A stretch of DNA of 64,000 bases, taken from the NCBI RefSeq assembly GCF_945859705.1, contig NC_079134.1:67204625-67268624 (forward strand), read 5' to 3'. Each line of letters starts with the position of its first letter. Within the stretch, counting starts at the first letter, position 1. The position numbers and the translations under genes were made by a program. The stretch is from Episyrphus balteatus. Lineage: Eukaryota > Arthropoda > Insecta > Diptera > Syrphidae. Of the stretch, positions 33,108 through 43,121 are shown piece by piece. The notes below the pieces were generated by a model that was not told the DNA's origin, did not search any database, and was given only the letters and a program-made list of their open reading frames with translations.

Positions 33108-33953
33108 AAAAAGTTGACACTGTGAAGAATTGGCCAACCCCTCAGGACAAGCATCAACTTCTGAGTTTCCTCGGCGAGAATAGCCAAAAACTTGCACCAG
33201 CTAACGGAGAAGTGTAAACCCTTTAAATGGTCAGGTGAGTGTGAGAACTTTCAGGAACTGAAGATGCGGTTATGTGAAGCTCCTGTGTTGGCCTATTCGA
33301 CTCCAGGCAAACAATTCATCATTGACGCAGATGCAAGTAATGTGGGAATTGGTGCTGTTTTATCGCAAGTTCATAACGGAGAAGAAAAGGTCGTTGCCTA
33401 TTACAGCAAGGTACTCTCGAAACAAGAAAGAAACTATTGCGTGACCAGGAGGGAACTTCTTCCTCTGGTATTGGCAACAAAGCACTTCTATACGTACATC
33501 TATGGACCGAAGTTGCTTCTTCGCACAGATCATGGTGCACTAAATTGGCTTTTGAACTTCAAAAATGCAGAGGGTCAAGTAGCAAGATGGATCGAGATAC
33601 TTCAGACGTATCAATGTCAGATTCAACATCGAAGAGGAAAACTGCATTCAAATGCAGACGCATTATCTCGTCGCCCGTGCAAGCAAGACTGCAAACATTG
33701 CACACGACTAGAAGAAAAGGAAGTTGTCGCTGTTAGACGAATGAGAGCTGATCCCATTTGCGGCTGGAGTAATGAAGAACTCAGGATGGCCCAACAGGAA
33801 GATTCGGACATCGAACCCATCCTTGCATGGAAGGAACATCAAGAGAAACCAGAATGGGCCGACATCTCCGACCGAAGCCCCACTCTCAAAGCATATTGGG
33901 CACAATGGGATTCGCTTCATGTGCAAGAAGGGCTACTCAGACGTAAATGGTAA
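33108..33953 (+). pseudogene. Gypsy RNase H and connection, internal region A
   Basis: Continuation of the RT interrupted at 14845. After VDTVKNWPTPQDKHQLLSFL (one frame) a frameshift leads to 33192-33953, 253 codons: the tether IIDADASNVGIGAVLSQ (first RNase H Asp), the RRELLPLVLATKHF helix with Glu, RTDHGALNWL with the third acid, and QIQHRRGKLHSNADALSRRP at its end. The frame ends in TAA/TAG-rich sequence before the integrase zinc domain. Confidence 0.85.
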
Positions 33954-34311
33954 TCCGCACATAGTAAATCCCATGTAATGCAGCTAGTCGTACCTCAGTC
34001 AAAGGTTAATGATGTTCTCAGAGAGATGCACGATGTAACTTCTGGAGGCCATTTAGGCATCAACAAGACGCTGGAAAAGCTACGACAGCAATTCTAACTG
34101 GTTACGTATGAGAGAACACGTTGAAAATTGATGCCGAAAATGTGATACTTGTGCCGCTAGCAAAGGACCAGCTAGAAAAATTCAAAGCAGTACAATGTGG
34201 GTACACCTTTCGAGAGGATTGCAATAGACGTGGCAGGTCCTTTTCCCGAAACCAACAACGGAAACCGGTACATCCTTGTAGTGATGGACTCCTTCAGCAA
34301 GTGGCCTGAAG

Positions 34312-34313
<2 letters not shown>
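33954..34313 (+). pseudogene. Gypsy integrase N-terminal part, internal region A
   Basis: Decayed frames with SGGHLGINKTLEKLRQQF (zinc domain, near 34040) and PFERIAIDVAGPFPETNNG (near 34210, first catalytic Asp), then VVMDSFSKWPEA, where the CR1-like insertion begins. Several stops, shared with internal B. Confidence 0.75.
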
Positions 34314-34347
<34 letters not shown>

Positions 34348-34406
34348 GAGCGCGCACTAAAGGGGTTTTGGGTACCCTTATTATGTATATATACACAGTA
34401 CGAGCT

Positions 34407-37295
34407 TTAGGAAAAGAGGAAGGGATGTAAAAGGAGATACCGATGCACATTGGTTTTAAAGTTCTGAACATTAAAATGGGAGGGAAAAACTGAGGCGGGT
34501 AATGCATTCCACATTCTAGTAGTACGACTAAAGAAAGAATCTCTGTATTTGACGGTACGTCCGAAGTTGGGCTCAAGTGTAAACTGATGGGCATTCCTTG
34601 AAGTACGAGTATTACGGTTGAATTGTTTAAGGGGAGGAATGCAGCTAGCTATTTCATTAGAACATTTTTTAAAAAAGTACCTATAAAATAAGGACAGGCA
34701 TGATACATTCCGGCGGTGCTCAAGAGGTGGGATTGTATCAGTAATGGACCTATCACCTATCATTTTAAAAGCTCTGTTTTGAATTCTATCCAAATAACTC
34801 AAGTGGGTCTTAGGAGCACCTGCCCAGATATGGGAATTATACTCGAGCTTTGGACGAATATATGCTTTATAGATTATAGCCAGATCAGAAGGGGTGAAAT
34901 ATTTCTTACATCTTCGGAGGAAACCTAAGCATTTCGCAGAGTTTTTGGCTACATCGAATATGTGCTCATTCCACAAAAGGTGGTTTGTAATGGACATACC
35001 TAGAATCGAAAGCTGATCAGTTTCCTCGATGCAAGTACCACTCATGGATAGTGGCAAAGGGGGAAGGTTTCGTTTTAAAGATAGTAAGCAGCATTGTGTT
35101 TTAGAAGCATTAAATTCTACGCATTTTCTTATTCCCCATTGGACAATGCATTCGAGATCAGAATTTAATGAGCTTATCATATTTTGCCGTTGGAGTTCCA
35201 CATCCGAAGGACATGGGTGTGAATCTACAAACGAATATGAAAAGCTGAGGGTACTATCATCTGCGAAACAATTTAATGGATTAGAAGTTTCAGAGAGCAA
35301 ATCATTAATGAAAATGAGAAAGAGAGTCGGAGACAAAACGGAGCCCTGGGGCACACCAGCGTTTATATTATGGGTTTCAGACTTGAATCCATCCAAAACG
35401 ACTTGAATTGAACGGTTCGAAAGGTAATTTCTAATCCAACGAAGAAGAGATTCATCAATACCGAATGCAAGCATTTTCGATAAGAGAGCTTGATGCCAAA
35501 CTCTATCAAATGCCTTTGAAATATCAAGCGCAACAATCTTACTTTCTCCAAAACGATGTAAAGATTTGTTCCACTGATCGGTGAGATAAACCATCAAATC
35601 ACCAGTGGATCTATTGCTACGAAAGCCATACTGCCGGTCATTAAGAAGCTTCCGTTCATCAAGATATTTCTTAAGCTGGAAATTAATCAGCGTTTCCATG
35701 ACCTTGGAAAGAAGGGACGTAAGTGCAATCGGACGATAGTTAGAGGGTGAAGAAGATTCGCCTTTTTTAGGGACAGGCTGGACAAATGCTGTTCTCCATC
35801 CACTCGGAAAGAGACCTGTAGAGTAGGACAGATGGAAAAGCTTACGCAGTGGTTTTGCCAGCGTAGAAGAACACCTCTTCAGAACTATGGGAGGGATACT
35901 ATCCGGGCCAGCGGATTTGTGTATGTCAAGGTCTTTAAGAACTCTTGCCACTGCACGAGTACGAAAAAAGATAGGTCCCATAAAACTATTTACTCGCTCA
36001 AGTGAAGGGGGAGTCATGACACTTTCTGTTAACGTTGAATTGGCAGCGAACTGCCTGACGAGAAGGTTGGCTTTCTCAAGAGAACTAACAAAAGGAGTGT
36101 CATTGTAAACGAGCGTTGGAACCGAAGATGTTGTAGAGTTTCGAATATTTTTCACAAATGACCAAAAATTTTTACTACCTGTGGGACACTGTAGTATTTT
36201 TTGTCTTAATTTTTGCTCATGCAAAAATTTGATTCGTCGAATATGGGCGTTGCTGGCCTTTCTAGCTTGTTTAAATCTTATCCGATTTTCCTCAGTGGGG
36301 TTGGCTTTATAATAACGGAACATTACCTCTTTTTCCCTGATAACCTCTTTACAGCTCGAATCAAACCACGAATTCTCTTTTGGTTTGATTGTTTTAGCCC
36401 TATTCGGGATAAAATTTCTCATTCCGGAGAGAATTAAGTTTGTGATCATATCTGTACTGGAATCAACGTCACTATCGAGGAAACATAGCGACCAGTTAAA
36501 GTTTTTGAAAAAAGCGTTGAGACCCTCCCAGTTGGCTTTCTCATATTGCCAAACAGTTCTCTTAGGAGTTTTTTCTTTAACTGGATTTTTTTGACAAGAG
36601 AAATTCGCAGATATGACACAATGATCTGATGTGCCTAGAGGCGATAATACACTTACAGTGTATTTATCAGGGTCAGAGGTAAGAAACAAGTCTAGAGTAT
36701 TTTCAGCCCGACCAGCAACGTCCGAAATTCGAGTCGGCTCGTTAACTAGTTGAGTTAAGTGGTTTAACTCAGCAAAAATCTCAACATACCTTCCTTCGGG
36801 TGTTGTCTGGCCCGAAAAGCGAAGCCAAGAAGAATTGTGTACATTGAAATCGCCCGTAATGACGATTTCAGTGCGAGGGTGAAGGGTAACAATCCTTTGA
36901 ATGGAGTCGGATAGAGCATCAAATTCATTAGAAGTTGAATTACTATCCAGATTTGGACTTCGATAAATGAAACATGTATGAATGATGCGCTTGTTAATTG
37001 TAAATTTGAACCACATGAAGTTAAAATTAGTGTTAATGCACTGACCGTATTGTGGTTGAAGTTGATAGGCAACATCATTTCGAATATAAATGGCGAGACC
37101 GTGGTGAGAAAAGAATAATGGCACCAAGCAATACCCATTAAGATTGAATTCAGAACATTCTGAATTTTCACTTATCTGGGTCTCACCTAGTGCCAAAACA
37201 GCTGGCCTGTTTTGCACAGTATAAATGTACACATCACAAAAATTCGATCTAAGCCCACGAATGTTGGCATAGTCGACCCTGAAATTACCTACCAT
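34407..37295 (-). CDS. Endonuclease-reverse transcriptase of the CR1-like element, intact
   Basis: 962 codons, open from MVGNFRVDYANIRGLRSNF to the stop. AP-type endonuclease: GETQ (E38), ITGDFNVH (D149, N151), NTLDLF and the catalytic SDH at 223-225. RT: SAGPDSIPP (461-469), SNYRPIALTSLLSK (518-531), QYGFRSNRST (555-564), motif A ALDISKAFD (589-597), motif B NAGVPQGSVLSP (645-656) and motif C FADD (677-680). The C-terminal domain has YIRPKLEYNSHIW and SFFSRTTRMWNALP. All catalytic motifs are present, and the ORF has no break, so this copy could encode an active protein. It is the best-preserved gene in the window. Confidence 0.92.
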   Translation of the reverse strand: MVGNFRVDYANIRGLRSNFCDVYIYTVQNRPAVLALGETQISENSECSEFNLNGYCLVPLFFSHHGLAIYIRNDVAYQLQPQYGQCINTNFNFMWFKFTINKRIIHTCFIYRSPNLDSNSTSNEFDALSDSIQRIVTLHPRTEIVITGDFNVHNSSWLRFSGQTTPEGRYVEIFAELNHLTQLVNEPTRISDVAGRAENTLDLFLTSDPDKYTVSVLSPLGTSDHCVISANFSCQKNPVKEKTPKRTVWQYEKANWEGLNAFFKNFNWSLCFLDSDVDSSTDMITNLILSGMRNFIPNRAKTIKPKENSWFDSSCKEVIREKEVMFRYYKANPTEENRIRFKQARKASNAHIRRIKFLHEQKLRQKILQCPTGSKNFWSFVKNIRNSTTSSVPTLVYNDTPFVSSLEKANLLVRQFAANSTLTESVMTPPSLERVNSFMGPIFFRTRAVARVLKDLDIHKSAGPDSIPPIVLKRCSSTLAKPLRKLFHLSYSTGLFPSGWRTAFVQPVPKKGESSSPSNYRPIALTSLLSKVMETLINFQLKKYLDERKLLNDRQYGFRSNRSTGDLMVYLTDQWNKSLHRFGESKIVALDISKAFDRVWHQALLSKMLAFGIDESLLRWIRNYLSNRSIQVVLDGFKSETHNINAGVPQGSVLSPTLFLIFINDLLSETSNPLNCFADDSTLSFSYSFVDSHPCPSDVELQRQNMISSLNSDLECIVQWGIRKCVEFNASKTQCCLLSLKRNLPPLPLSMSGTCIEETDQLSILGMSITNHLLWNEHIFDVAKNSAKCLGFLRRCKKYFTPSDLAIIYKAYIRPKLEYNSHIWAGAPKTHLSYLDRIQNRAFKMIGDRSITDTIPPLEHRRNVSCLSLFYRYFFKKCSNEIASCIPPLKQFNRNTRTSRNAHQFTLEPNFGRTVKYRDSFFSRTTRMWNALPASVFPSHFNVQNFKTNVHRYLLLHPFLFS

Positions 37296-37366
37296 TCAAA
37301 AAACCTTATCCGACAATTACCTATATTGAATGTCTTACATAAATTCCAATTTGAGCTTCAACAAAA

Positions 37367-37403
37367 CAAATTGTCACTAGTGTTATGCCTTAGTGACAAT
37401 TTG
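37367..37403. repeat. 13-bp perfect hairpin in the CR1-like 5' leader
   Basis: CAAATTGTCACTA (37367-37379) and its complement TAGTGACAATTTG (37391-37403) with an 11-base loop, upstream of the ORF. Also present in copy 2 near 49891. Confidence 0.7.
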
Positions 37404-38015
37404 TATCGATCCGCCCCTGGTTATTTATTAACACATACAATAATCTGTCTGGAGACGAACTGATAACGATTGCGGCATTATGAGAAGAAGCTCCACTCAC
37501 AATACCACAATCATTAAGCTAATTCGACTGCGAGAATGATGGGGGGAAGGAAAAGAAGGAAAACTCGTTTTGCACATGCACTGAAGACTATTATTTAGAG
37601 GCGCGAGACTTTTTTTTTGTGATTTGTTGTTGTTATTGTATTTGTATTGTTTTTGGTATTATATAATTTGGTTAGGGACAGTGATCTATTGTTTGTTTTT
37701 TTTTTTCTTATTGCGGGAGAGGTACTGAGATATTGTTGTTGTTTGTTATTGCACTTTTTATGTATTTATTTTATATGCACGCCGTGAGGTTATTTTTTTT
37801 TTTTTGGTTTAATTTGTGGGTTTTATGTATTTATATTTTTTTATTAAATGGGCTATTGTTTTTTTTTTTTTTTTTTTAATAATTATTTATTGTAACAAAA
37901 ATAAAAACACAAATGATAAAAACTATGTAAAAATTAAAAACAAAACGAGAACATTCTTTTCCGACGGGACGAGACTTTCACACGTGCGTTGCCGATGGGA
38001 GGCAAATCGGCACTG
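37404..38015. other. 5' leader of the CR1-like element
   Basis: Non-coding, with long T-rich runs (37791-37806, 37859-37877) and TTGTTGTT repeats. No ORF1 found. Confidence 0.6.
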
Positions 38016-38708
38016 ATTTGCCATCCCAAACCAAGAAACCAAAACAGTGGTGGATAAAATTGTCTTTCATTGGGTGAGCAGGTACGGAGTACCAATGGAA
38101 CTTCATTCCGACCAAGGAAGAAACTTCGAATCTAAAATCTTTCAAGAGGTTTGCTCCTTGGCATCAAGAAGACGAGAACAACACCGCTTCATCCACAATC
38201 TGATGGGATGGTTGAGCGATTTAACAGGACACTTAAAGAACACCTGTCAAAAGTAGTCAACGATAATCAACGAGACTGGGATCGACATATCATTATTCTT
38301 GATGGCTTATAGTAGTGCAACAACATAGTTCCACTGAACATACACCATCAGAAGTCCTTTTTGGCTCAACAATAAAATTCGGATGTGTTCCAAACAAGCC
38401 ACATGAAATAGATGAGTATGTAAATAACCTGAAAGAAACACTGGCTGACATTCACCAACGGACAAGGACAAATATAAAAGCGTCTAGTGATAGGATGAAA
38501 ACAAGATATGACGAACGAGCACCGGCAACAGTGTTTCGAGAAGGAGAACTTGTGTGGTTTTACAATCCCCACCGACAAAAGGGACTATCACCGAAGCTAC
38601 AACAAAACTATGAAGGCCCTTGCACAGTAATAACCAGAATCAACGACGTCGTTTACCGTATACAGAGAGGGGTAAGAGTCAAACTAAAGGTAGTTCATTG
38701 TGACCGTT
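38016..38708 (+). pseudogene. Gypsy integrase C-terminal part, internal region A
   Basis: Integrase core resumes at AIPNQETKTVVDKIVFHWVSRYG, with the second catalytic Asp in LHSDQGRNFES. A frameshift near 38150 and a stop near 38254 break the core (the DGMVERFNR-type Glu motif is in another frame). The frame 38315-38710 holds the C-terminal GPY/F-type domain (VWFYNPHRQKGLSPKLQQNYEGP). The end lies 62 bp before LTR 2. Confidence 0.8.
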
Positions 38709-38760
38709 AACATCGTTATAATGGTGAAAGAAGCAATGAAGTTGTTCGGGACGAACAATC

Positions 38761-38772
38761 CTAAGAGGGCAA
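38761..38772 (+). other. Polypurine tract before Gypsy LTR 2
   Basis: CTAAGAGGGCAA directly precedes TGTAACG. The version before LTR 3 (51286-51299) is AAGAGGGGGCAA, longer by two G. Primes plus-strand synthesis. Confidence 0.6.
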
Positions 38773-39287
38773 TGTAACGATGAATTACTGAACTACTTTT
38801 AAGATAAATGTCTGAACACACTACCTACTACTGGAAAGGTAGAAATGTGAACGCACCTTTAATAATTAAGAAACTACCCTCTGAACTCGTCAATTAGAGA
38901 TTCGACTGCTGAATATCCCTTGCTGAATATCCCAAAAATATCCCACTGGACTGGAAATATGAAGCGCCCCTCCTGGAAAGGAAGTTTCGAGAGGCAGGGA
39001 CGAGAGCCTTCGGGGACATTCTCGAGTCTCGGGGTTCTGGTATAAAAAGACAGTGTGGACACCGACCGGGGACAGTTTGATTTTGAAAGTGAAAGAGTAC
39101 AGTACAAAGTGAAATAAAGTGTTGGAAATTGTAAGTTGTAAATAAAGGATTTAAAAGTGCGTTTGTTTGAGCGAATAATAAAAGAGAATTGAGTTATAAT
39201 AAAATGTGTTTTAATTTGAACGGAAAGATACGTTGAAATTAAATAAACGAAATAAGTTTTATTGTGAACCCGGAATAAAACATTACA
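38773..39287 (+). repeat. Gypsy LTR 2 (shared, middle)
   Basis: 515 bp, TGTAACG...ATTACA, serving both as 3' LTR of internal A and 5' LTR of internal B. TATA box at 39041-39047. Closer to LTR 3 than to LTR 1. Confidence 0.9.
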
Positions 39288-39441
39288 TTGGTGTCAGAAA
39301 AGTGGAATAAAACTAATTCATTTGTGTGATTCAGATAATTTCGCGAATAAATAGAAAGTGCGCGTGTGTTTGAACTAAAGAAATAAACAAAGTCTTAAAA
39401 ATTTGAAATAAGTAAAAGTGCTTTTGTTTTAAATAGTTTAA

Positions 39442-39594
39442 ATGGGTAAAACATTAAATGAGTTAAGTTGGACTGAGTTTAAAGGCGAATTAAGCGAGCG
39501 AGGTCTTCCTACTGCTGGATCGAAAAATTACCTCATTATTCGTCTGCAGGATTACTTAACCCAGATAATCGAAAATTTGGATACATTTCAATGA
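39442..39594 (+). CDS. Gypsy Gag N-terminal SAP-like domain, internal region B
   Basis: 50 codons starting at ATG 39442: LNELSWTEFKGELSERGLPTAGSKNYLIIRLQDYL has the L...L..L..RGLPT.G.K..LI.RL spacing of a SAP domain, a DNA-binding helix-loop-helix known at the N-terminus of some Gypsy Gag proteins. The frame ends in TGA while an overlapping frame (MTEEQVSTGSDMSSMMSVP, 39591 on) continues, which suggests a frameshift. Internal A has lost this region. Confidence 0.6.
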   Translation: MGKTLNELSWTEFKGELSERGLPTAGSKNYLIIRLQDYLTQIIENLDTFQ

Positions 39595-40846
39595 CAGAAG
39601 AACAAGTAAGTACTGGTTCCGATATGTCGTCCATGATGTCTGTTCCCATTGCTAAGTTCGAGAAAAATCTTCTCCAACAAATTGAGGCATAACGCAATGA
39701 ACAGAGAGAACAATTAGAAAAACAACAGAGTAGTGTTCTCGAAAAAATGGAAGCACAGCAAAAGAACCTTCTAGACGAACAGAAAACCCTCATCGAAGGT
39801 AAGCTTGATACGATCGAGAACAAGTTGTTGCTCTTGATGCTTCCATAAAAGACGTTGCAAAACAATCTCATAAAAAAAATGAGAAAGTTGAAGAAAAACT
39901 CGAGCAAGTAGATGGAAAATTCGAGAAAGTGGATGACAAATTTTAAAAAATAGAAGTTAGAATGCAAAGTATTGACAAGGTTAGAAAAATTAAGATCCGA
40001 GAAAGTTCTGGTGAGTATCCAAAGAAAAAGGAAATGCATCCACCAACCTTTGATGGACAAAGTTCTTGGTCAATCTACAAGAAACAGTTTGAAGCAGCTG
40101 CCACAACAAATGGCTGGGATGTGAAGACAAATGTATAGCACTGACTCTTGCTCTTAGTGGTCCTGCTGCTGAGTTGTTACAAACTTTACCACCAGAAAAG
40201 AATGGTAACTTTAACGCTCTTGTCCAGGTCATTGAAAAACGCTTTAGAGATGGCCATATGCAAGAAGTCTTCCGCGTCCAACTCAATACAAGAATCTAGA
40301 AAAGAGAAGAAACTCTGCAACAACTCAAAGCTGATATTGAAAGGTTAGCTCATCTGGCATATCCGACAGCAGGAGACGACATTATCAATCAGTTCGCGAC
40401 AGAAGCCTTTGTTCGTGCTGTATCTGACATAAATCTTCAGCGAGCGATACGAACCGCTGGAAAATGTTCCCTTCCTGAAGCATTATCGTTGGAAGCAGCA
40501 GAACAGGCTTCTCAATGCGTTCATCGGGTAAGAGAAGTTGCAGTGGAGGAATGCTCTTGTCAAAAACTCGCATTCCAAAGAATGCTGCTCGATGCTGGAA
40601 CTGTAACAAGACAGGACATCTCCAGCGGCAGTACATATTGCCACCAAGAAGAACTCCTTGCCAACACTGTGGAAACAGGAATATTGCCCAAGAACAGGTA
40701 AGCGATACAACCAACACTCATTCTCAACTTGATTCCCAATCGGGAAAACGAGTAAGAACCAACTTCGAGGGACAGAAGCTGGTATCGATGGCCCCAGAAC
40801 CACAATTCAAGTCTCACAGACTAAAGGAGACAACAAAAGTCTGACA
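39595..40846 (+). pseudogene. Gypsy gag, internal region B
   Basis: Coiled-coil segment (TAA near 39690), then capsid with PPTFDGQSSWSIYKKQFEAA near 40041. The same frameshift at about 40133 and the same TAG near 40298 as in A. B keeps 40487-40850, lost from A, which includes a Cys-rich stretch with KNAARCWNCNKTGHLQRQ (near 40580), a CCHC-type zinc knuckle, the end of Gag. Confidence 0.75.
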
Positions 40847-41245
40847 GTGGAGGCGACCATAAACAACAAACAACACGTGGCTACAATTGACACCGGTGCC
40901 ACCACCTCTATTGTACGAAGAGACTTTGTGAAGATGACATGGCTACATAGCACCAACAGTAACTGTCTGAAGACCGCCACAGGAGAAGCAGCAAGGGTGT
41001 ACGGTGAAGTCCGTCTTACGATCCGTATGGCAAAACTAGAGTTTTCGCATGTGTTTTTGGTGGCAGATATATGTGACGAGTGCATCATTGGAATCGACTT
41101 CATGAAGGAGCATGGAATCATTTTGGATATAGGTAATCAAGTCCTGAAATACAGAAATGTGGAGATCCCAATGGTCTATGGCAACGAAAACTCAACAACA
41201 ATTAGAACTGTCATCAAAGAAGACATGTGCCTGCCTCCTCCTTGA
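40847..41245 (+). pseudogene. Gypsy aspartic protease, internal region B
   Basis: 132 codons. The active-site motif DTGA is at residues 15-18 (VATIDTGATTSIVRRDFV), and IIGIDFMKEHGIILD (about 86-100) is the second conserved block. It ends at a TGA (41243-41245) where the frame would otherwise continue into the RT linker, a nonsense change shared with A. Protease would cleave Gag-Pol. Confidence 0.8.
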
Positions 41246-41254
41246 GAAGTTTTT

Positions 41255-41948
41255 GTGTGGACGAAACTAAAGGGGAAGACTTTTGTGGCACCAAAGAACA
41301 ACATGATACCTGTACGGATACTTGACATCAAACCGTACCCAATTAAGCTCAAGAAAGGAGAAATTGTTGGGCAATGTGAATCTGTGTCCGAATTAACTAA
41401 CTACAACGAGATGGACACACGGATGACTGTGAACTCGGAGAAACTAAATACTCAAATTCTAAATTCAGACAACTTGAGTCAACGTCAGCTTAATGTTGCT
41501 GGAAGGTTTCTTCACGAATATGCTGATATCTTCTCTTCACCCAGCGGGCAATACGGCCGAACACAACTGGTGCAGCATCGAATCGATACAGGAGATGCTA
41601 GGCCGATTCGTCAACCAGCAAGACGTCTCCCCTTGGCCAAACAAGGTGAAGTTGAAGAAATGATATTGACAATGAAGAAAGACGGGCTGATCGAAAATTC
41701 CAAAAGCCCTTGGGCATCACCGGTAGTTCTCGTCAAAAAGAAGGATGGAAGCACTCGATTTTGTGTCGACTACCGCAGACTGAATGATGTGATGAAGAAA
41801 GACAGCCCCACTGCCAAGAATCAGCGATACTCTAGATGCAATGGAAAGAGCACACTGGTTTTCAACTTTGGATCTGAAGAGTGGTTACTGGCAGGTAGAA
41901 ATCCATCCAGAAGATCGGGAAAAAGTGGCTTTCTCCACAGGAAATGGT
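41255..41948 (+). pseudogene. Gypsy reverse transcriptase N-terminal half, internal region B
   Basis: The frame (to 41974, the last codons from the fold-back element) has QHRIDTGDARPIRQPARRLP, EEMILTMKKDGLIENSKSPWASPVVLVKKKDGS and RFCVDYRRLNDVMKKD. After about 41815 a frameshift leaves the natural frame. A 78-bp deletion near 41276 relative to A removes part of the linker. The fold-back element at 41949 splits the RT before MPFGLCNA. Confidence 0.8.
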
Positions 41949-42519
41949 ACCGCCATCAACTTAGCAGCACTTAGTGGGGATTTTCAAAATTTTTTATGCA
42001 AATAATTAGGTGAGAATTAGGTGAAATTTAGTGAATCAATTTTACAATTTGGTGAATCATAGTTTAAAAGTTATTAACAAATTACGTAAGGCGTAAAGTT
42101 AGCAGCACTTGGTCATGAAATTCAAAAAAAAAATTCTCCATAATTCAGTGTCAATTTAGTGAATCGAATTTGATCAGTTTCATAATTTGGTGAATCATAG
42201 TTTATTAAATAATAAATAAAATAGAAAAATTAACAAATGTGACGTAACGTAAAAAAAAGCATTTGTTAATCATGGACACAAACCTCACGAATGAGAATGG
42301 CAGAGTTCAACACACCAAAACTGAACCTAAATTCAGATTTTTTCACATTGAACGCACTTAATATAAATGTATACTATGACAATGCGTTCAGGTGACGTTT
42401 TTCATTTACAAGATACACTTTGATTTGAAAATTTCCAATTCGAGTTACAACAAAAATGCTATTTTATAATACAAAAAAAGTTTGTTTACATCTTCACTAG
42501 CCCAGAACTAACATTCAGT

Positions 42520-43105
42520 GGAAGTTACCCACAAGAAAGATTTTGTTTTTTTTTTCGCATGAGTCTTGGACACTGATCTGTCTTGGAACATTTTTGAACT
42601 TCCGCAGATGATTACTTCAAAAGTATGATTCACCAAATTCTGAAATTTGGAACATTTATTCAGAAAAAGACCACAAGCATTTTGGTACATAATTCTTAGT
42701 TTGGTGAATCTTAATTCAAGAGTTACATGCGATTTTGTTTTTTTCGTGTGCGTCTTGGAACATTTTTGAAATTCCGCAGATGATTACTTCAAAAGTATGA
42801 TTCACCAAATTCTGAAATTTGGAACATTTATTCAGAAAAAGACCACAAGCATTTTGGTACATAATTCTTAATTTGGTGAATCTTAATTCAAGACTTACAT
42901 GCCATTTTGTTTTTTTCGCGTGCGTCTTGGAACATTTTTGAACTTCCGCAGATTATTACTTCAAAAGTATGATTCACTAAATTCTGAAATTTGGAACATT
43001 TAGACGCACGCGAAAAAAACAAAATCGCATGTAACTCTTGAATTAAGATTCACCAAATTATGAATTATGTACCAAAATGCTTGTGGTCTTTTTCTGAATA
43101 AATCG
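42520..43105. repeat. ~190-bp subrepeats in the left arm of the fold-back element
   Basis: Units with CTTGGAACATTTTTGAACTT, GATTACTTCAAAAGTATGAT, TTCACCAAATTCTGAAATTT and ACCACAAGCATTTTGGTACA start near 42583, 42757 and 42929; the third continues as an inverted partial copy. The right arm mirrors this at 44355-44830 with three units. Confidence 0.8.
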
Positions 43106-43121
43106 TCGCCTCAATAAAATA

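Larger units (their letters stand above)
34317..38015 (-). mobile_element. CR1/L2-like non-LTR retrotransposon, copy 1 (intact ORF)
   Basis: 3,699-bp insertion in the integrase of internal A. It begins with a 29-base poly-T (34314-34342, the poly-A tail on the minus strand) and ends at 38015; the shared ATTT at both edges (34313-34316 and 38016-38019) may be a very short TSD or chance. A 5' leader of about 720 bp is upstream of a single long ORF. No separate ORF1 is visible. The clade assignment (CR1/L2/Daphne/Crack superclade rather than Jockey) rests on the C-terminal domain pattern. Confidence 0.85.

Noticed and set aside
37404..38015. A separate ORF1 for the CR1-like element
   Set aside because: The leader has only short frames in T-rich DNA and no zinc knuckle or coiled coil.
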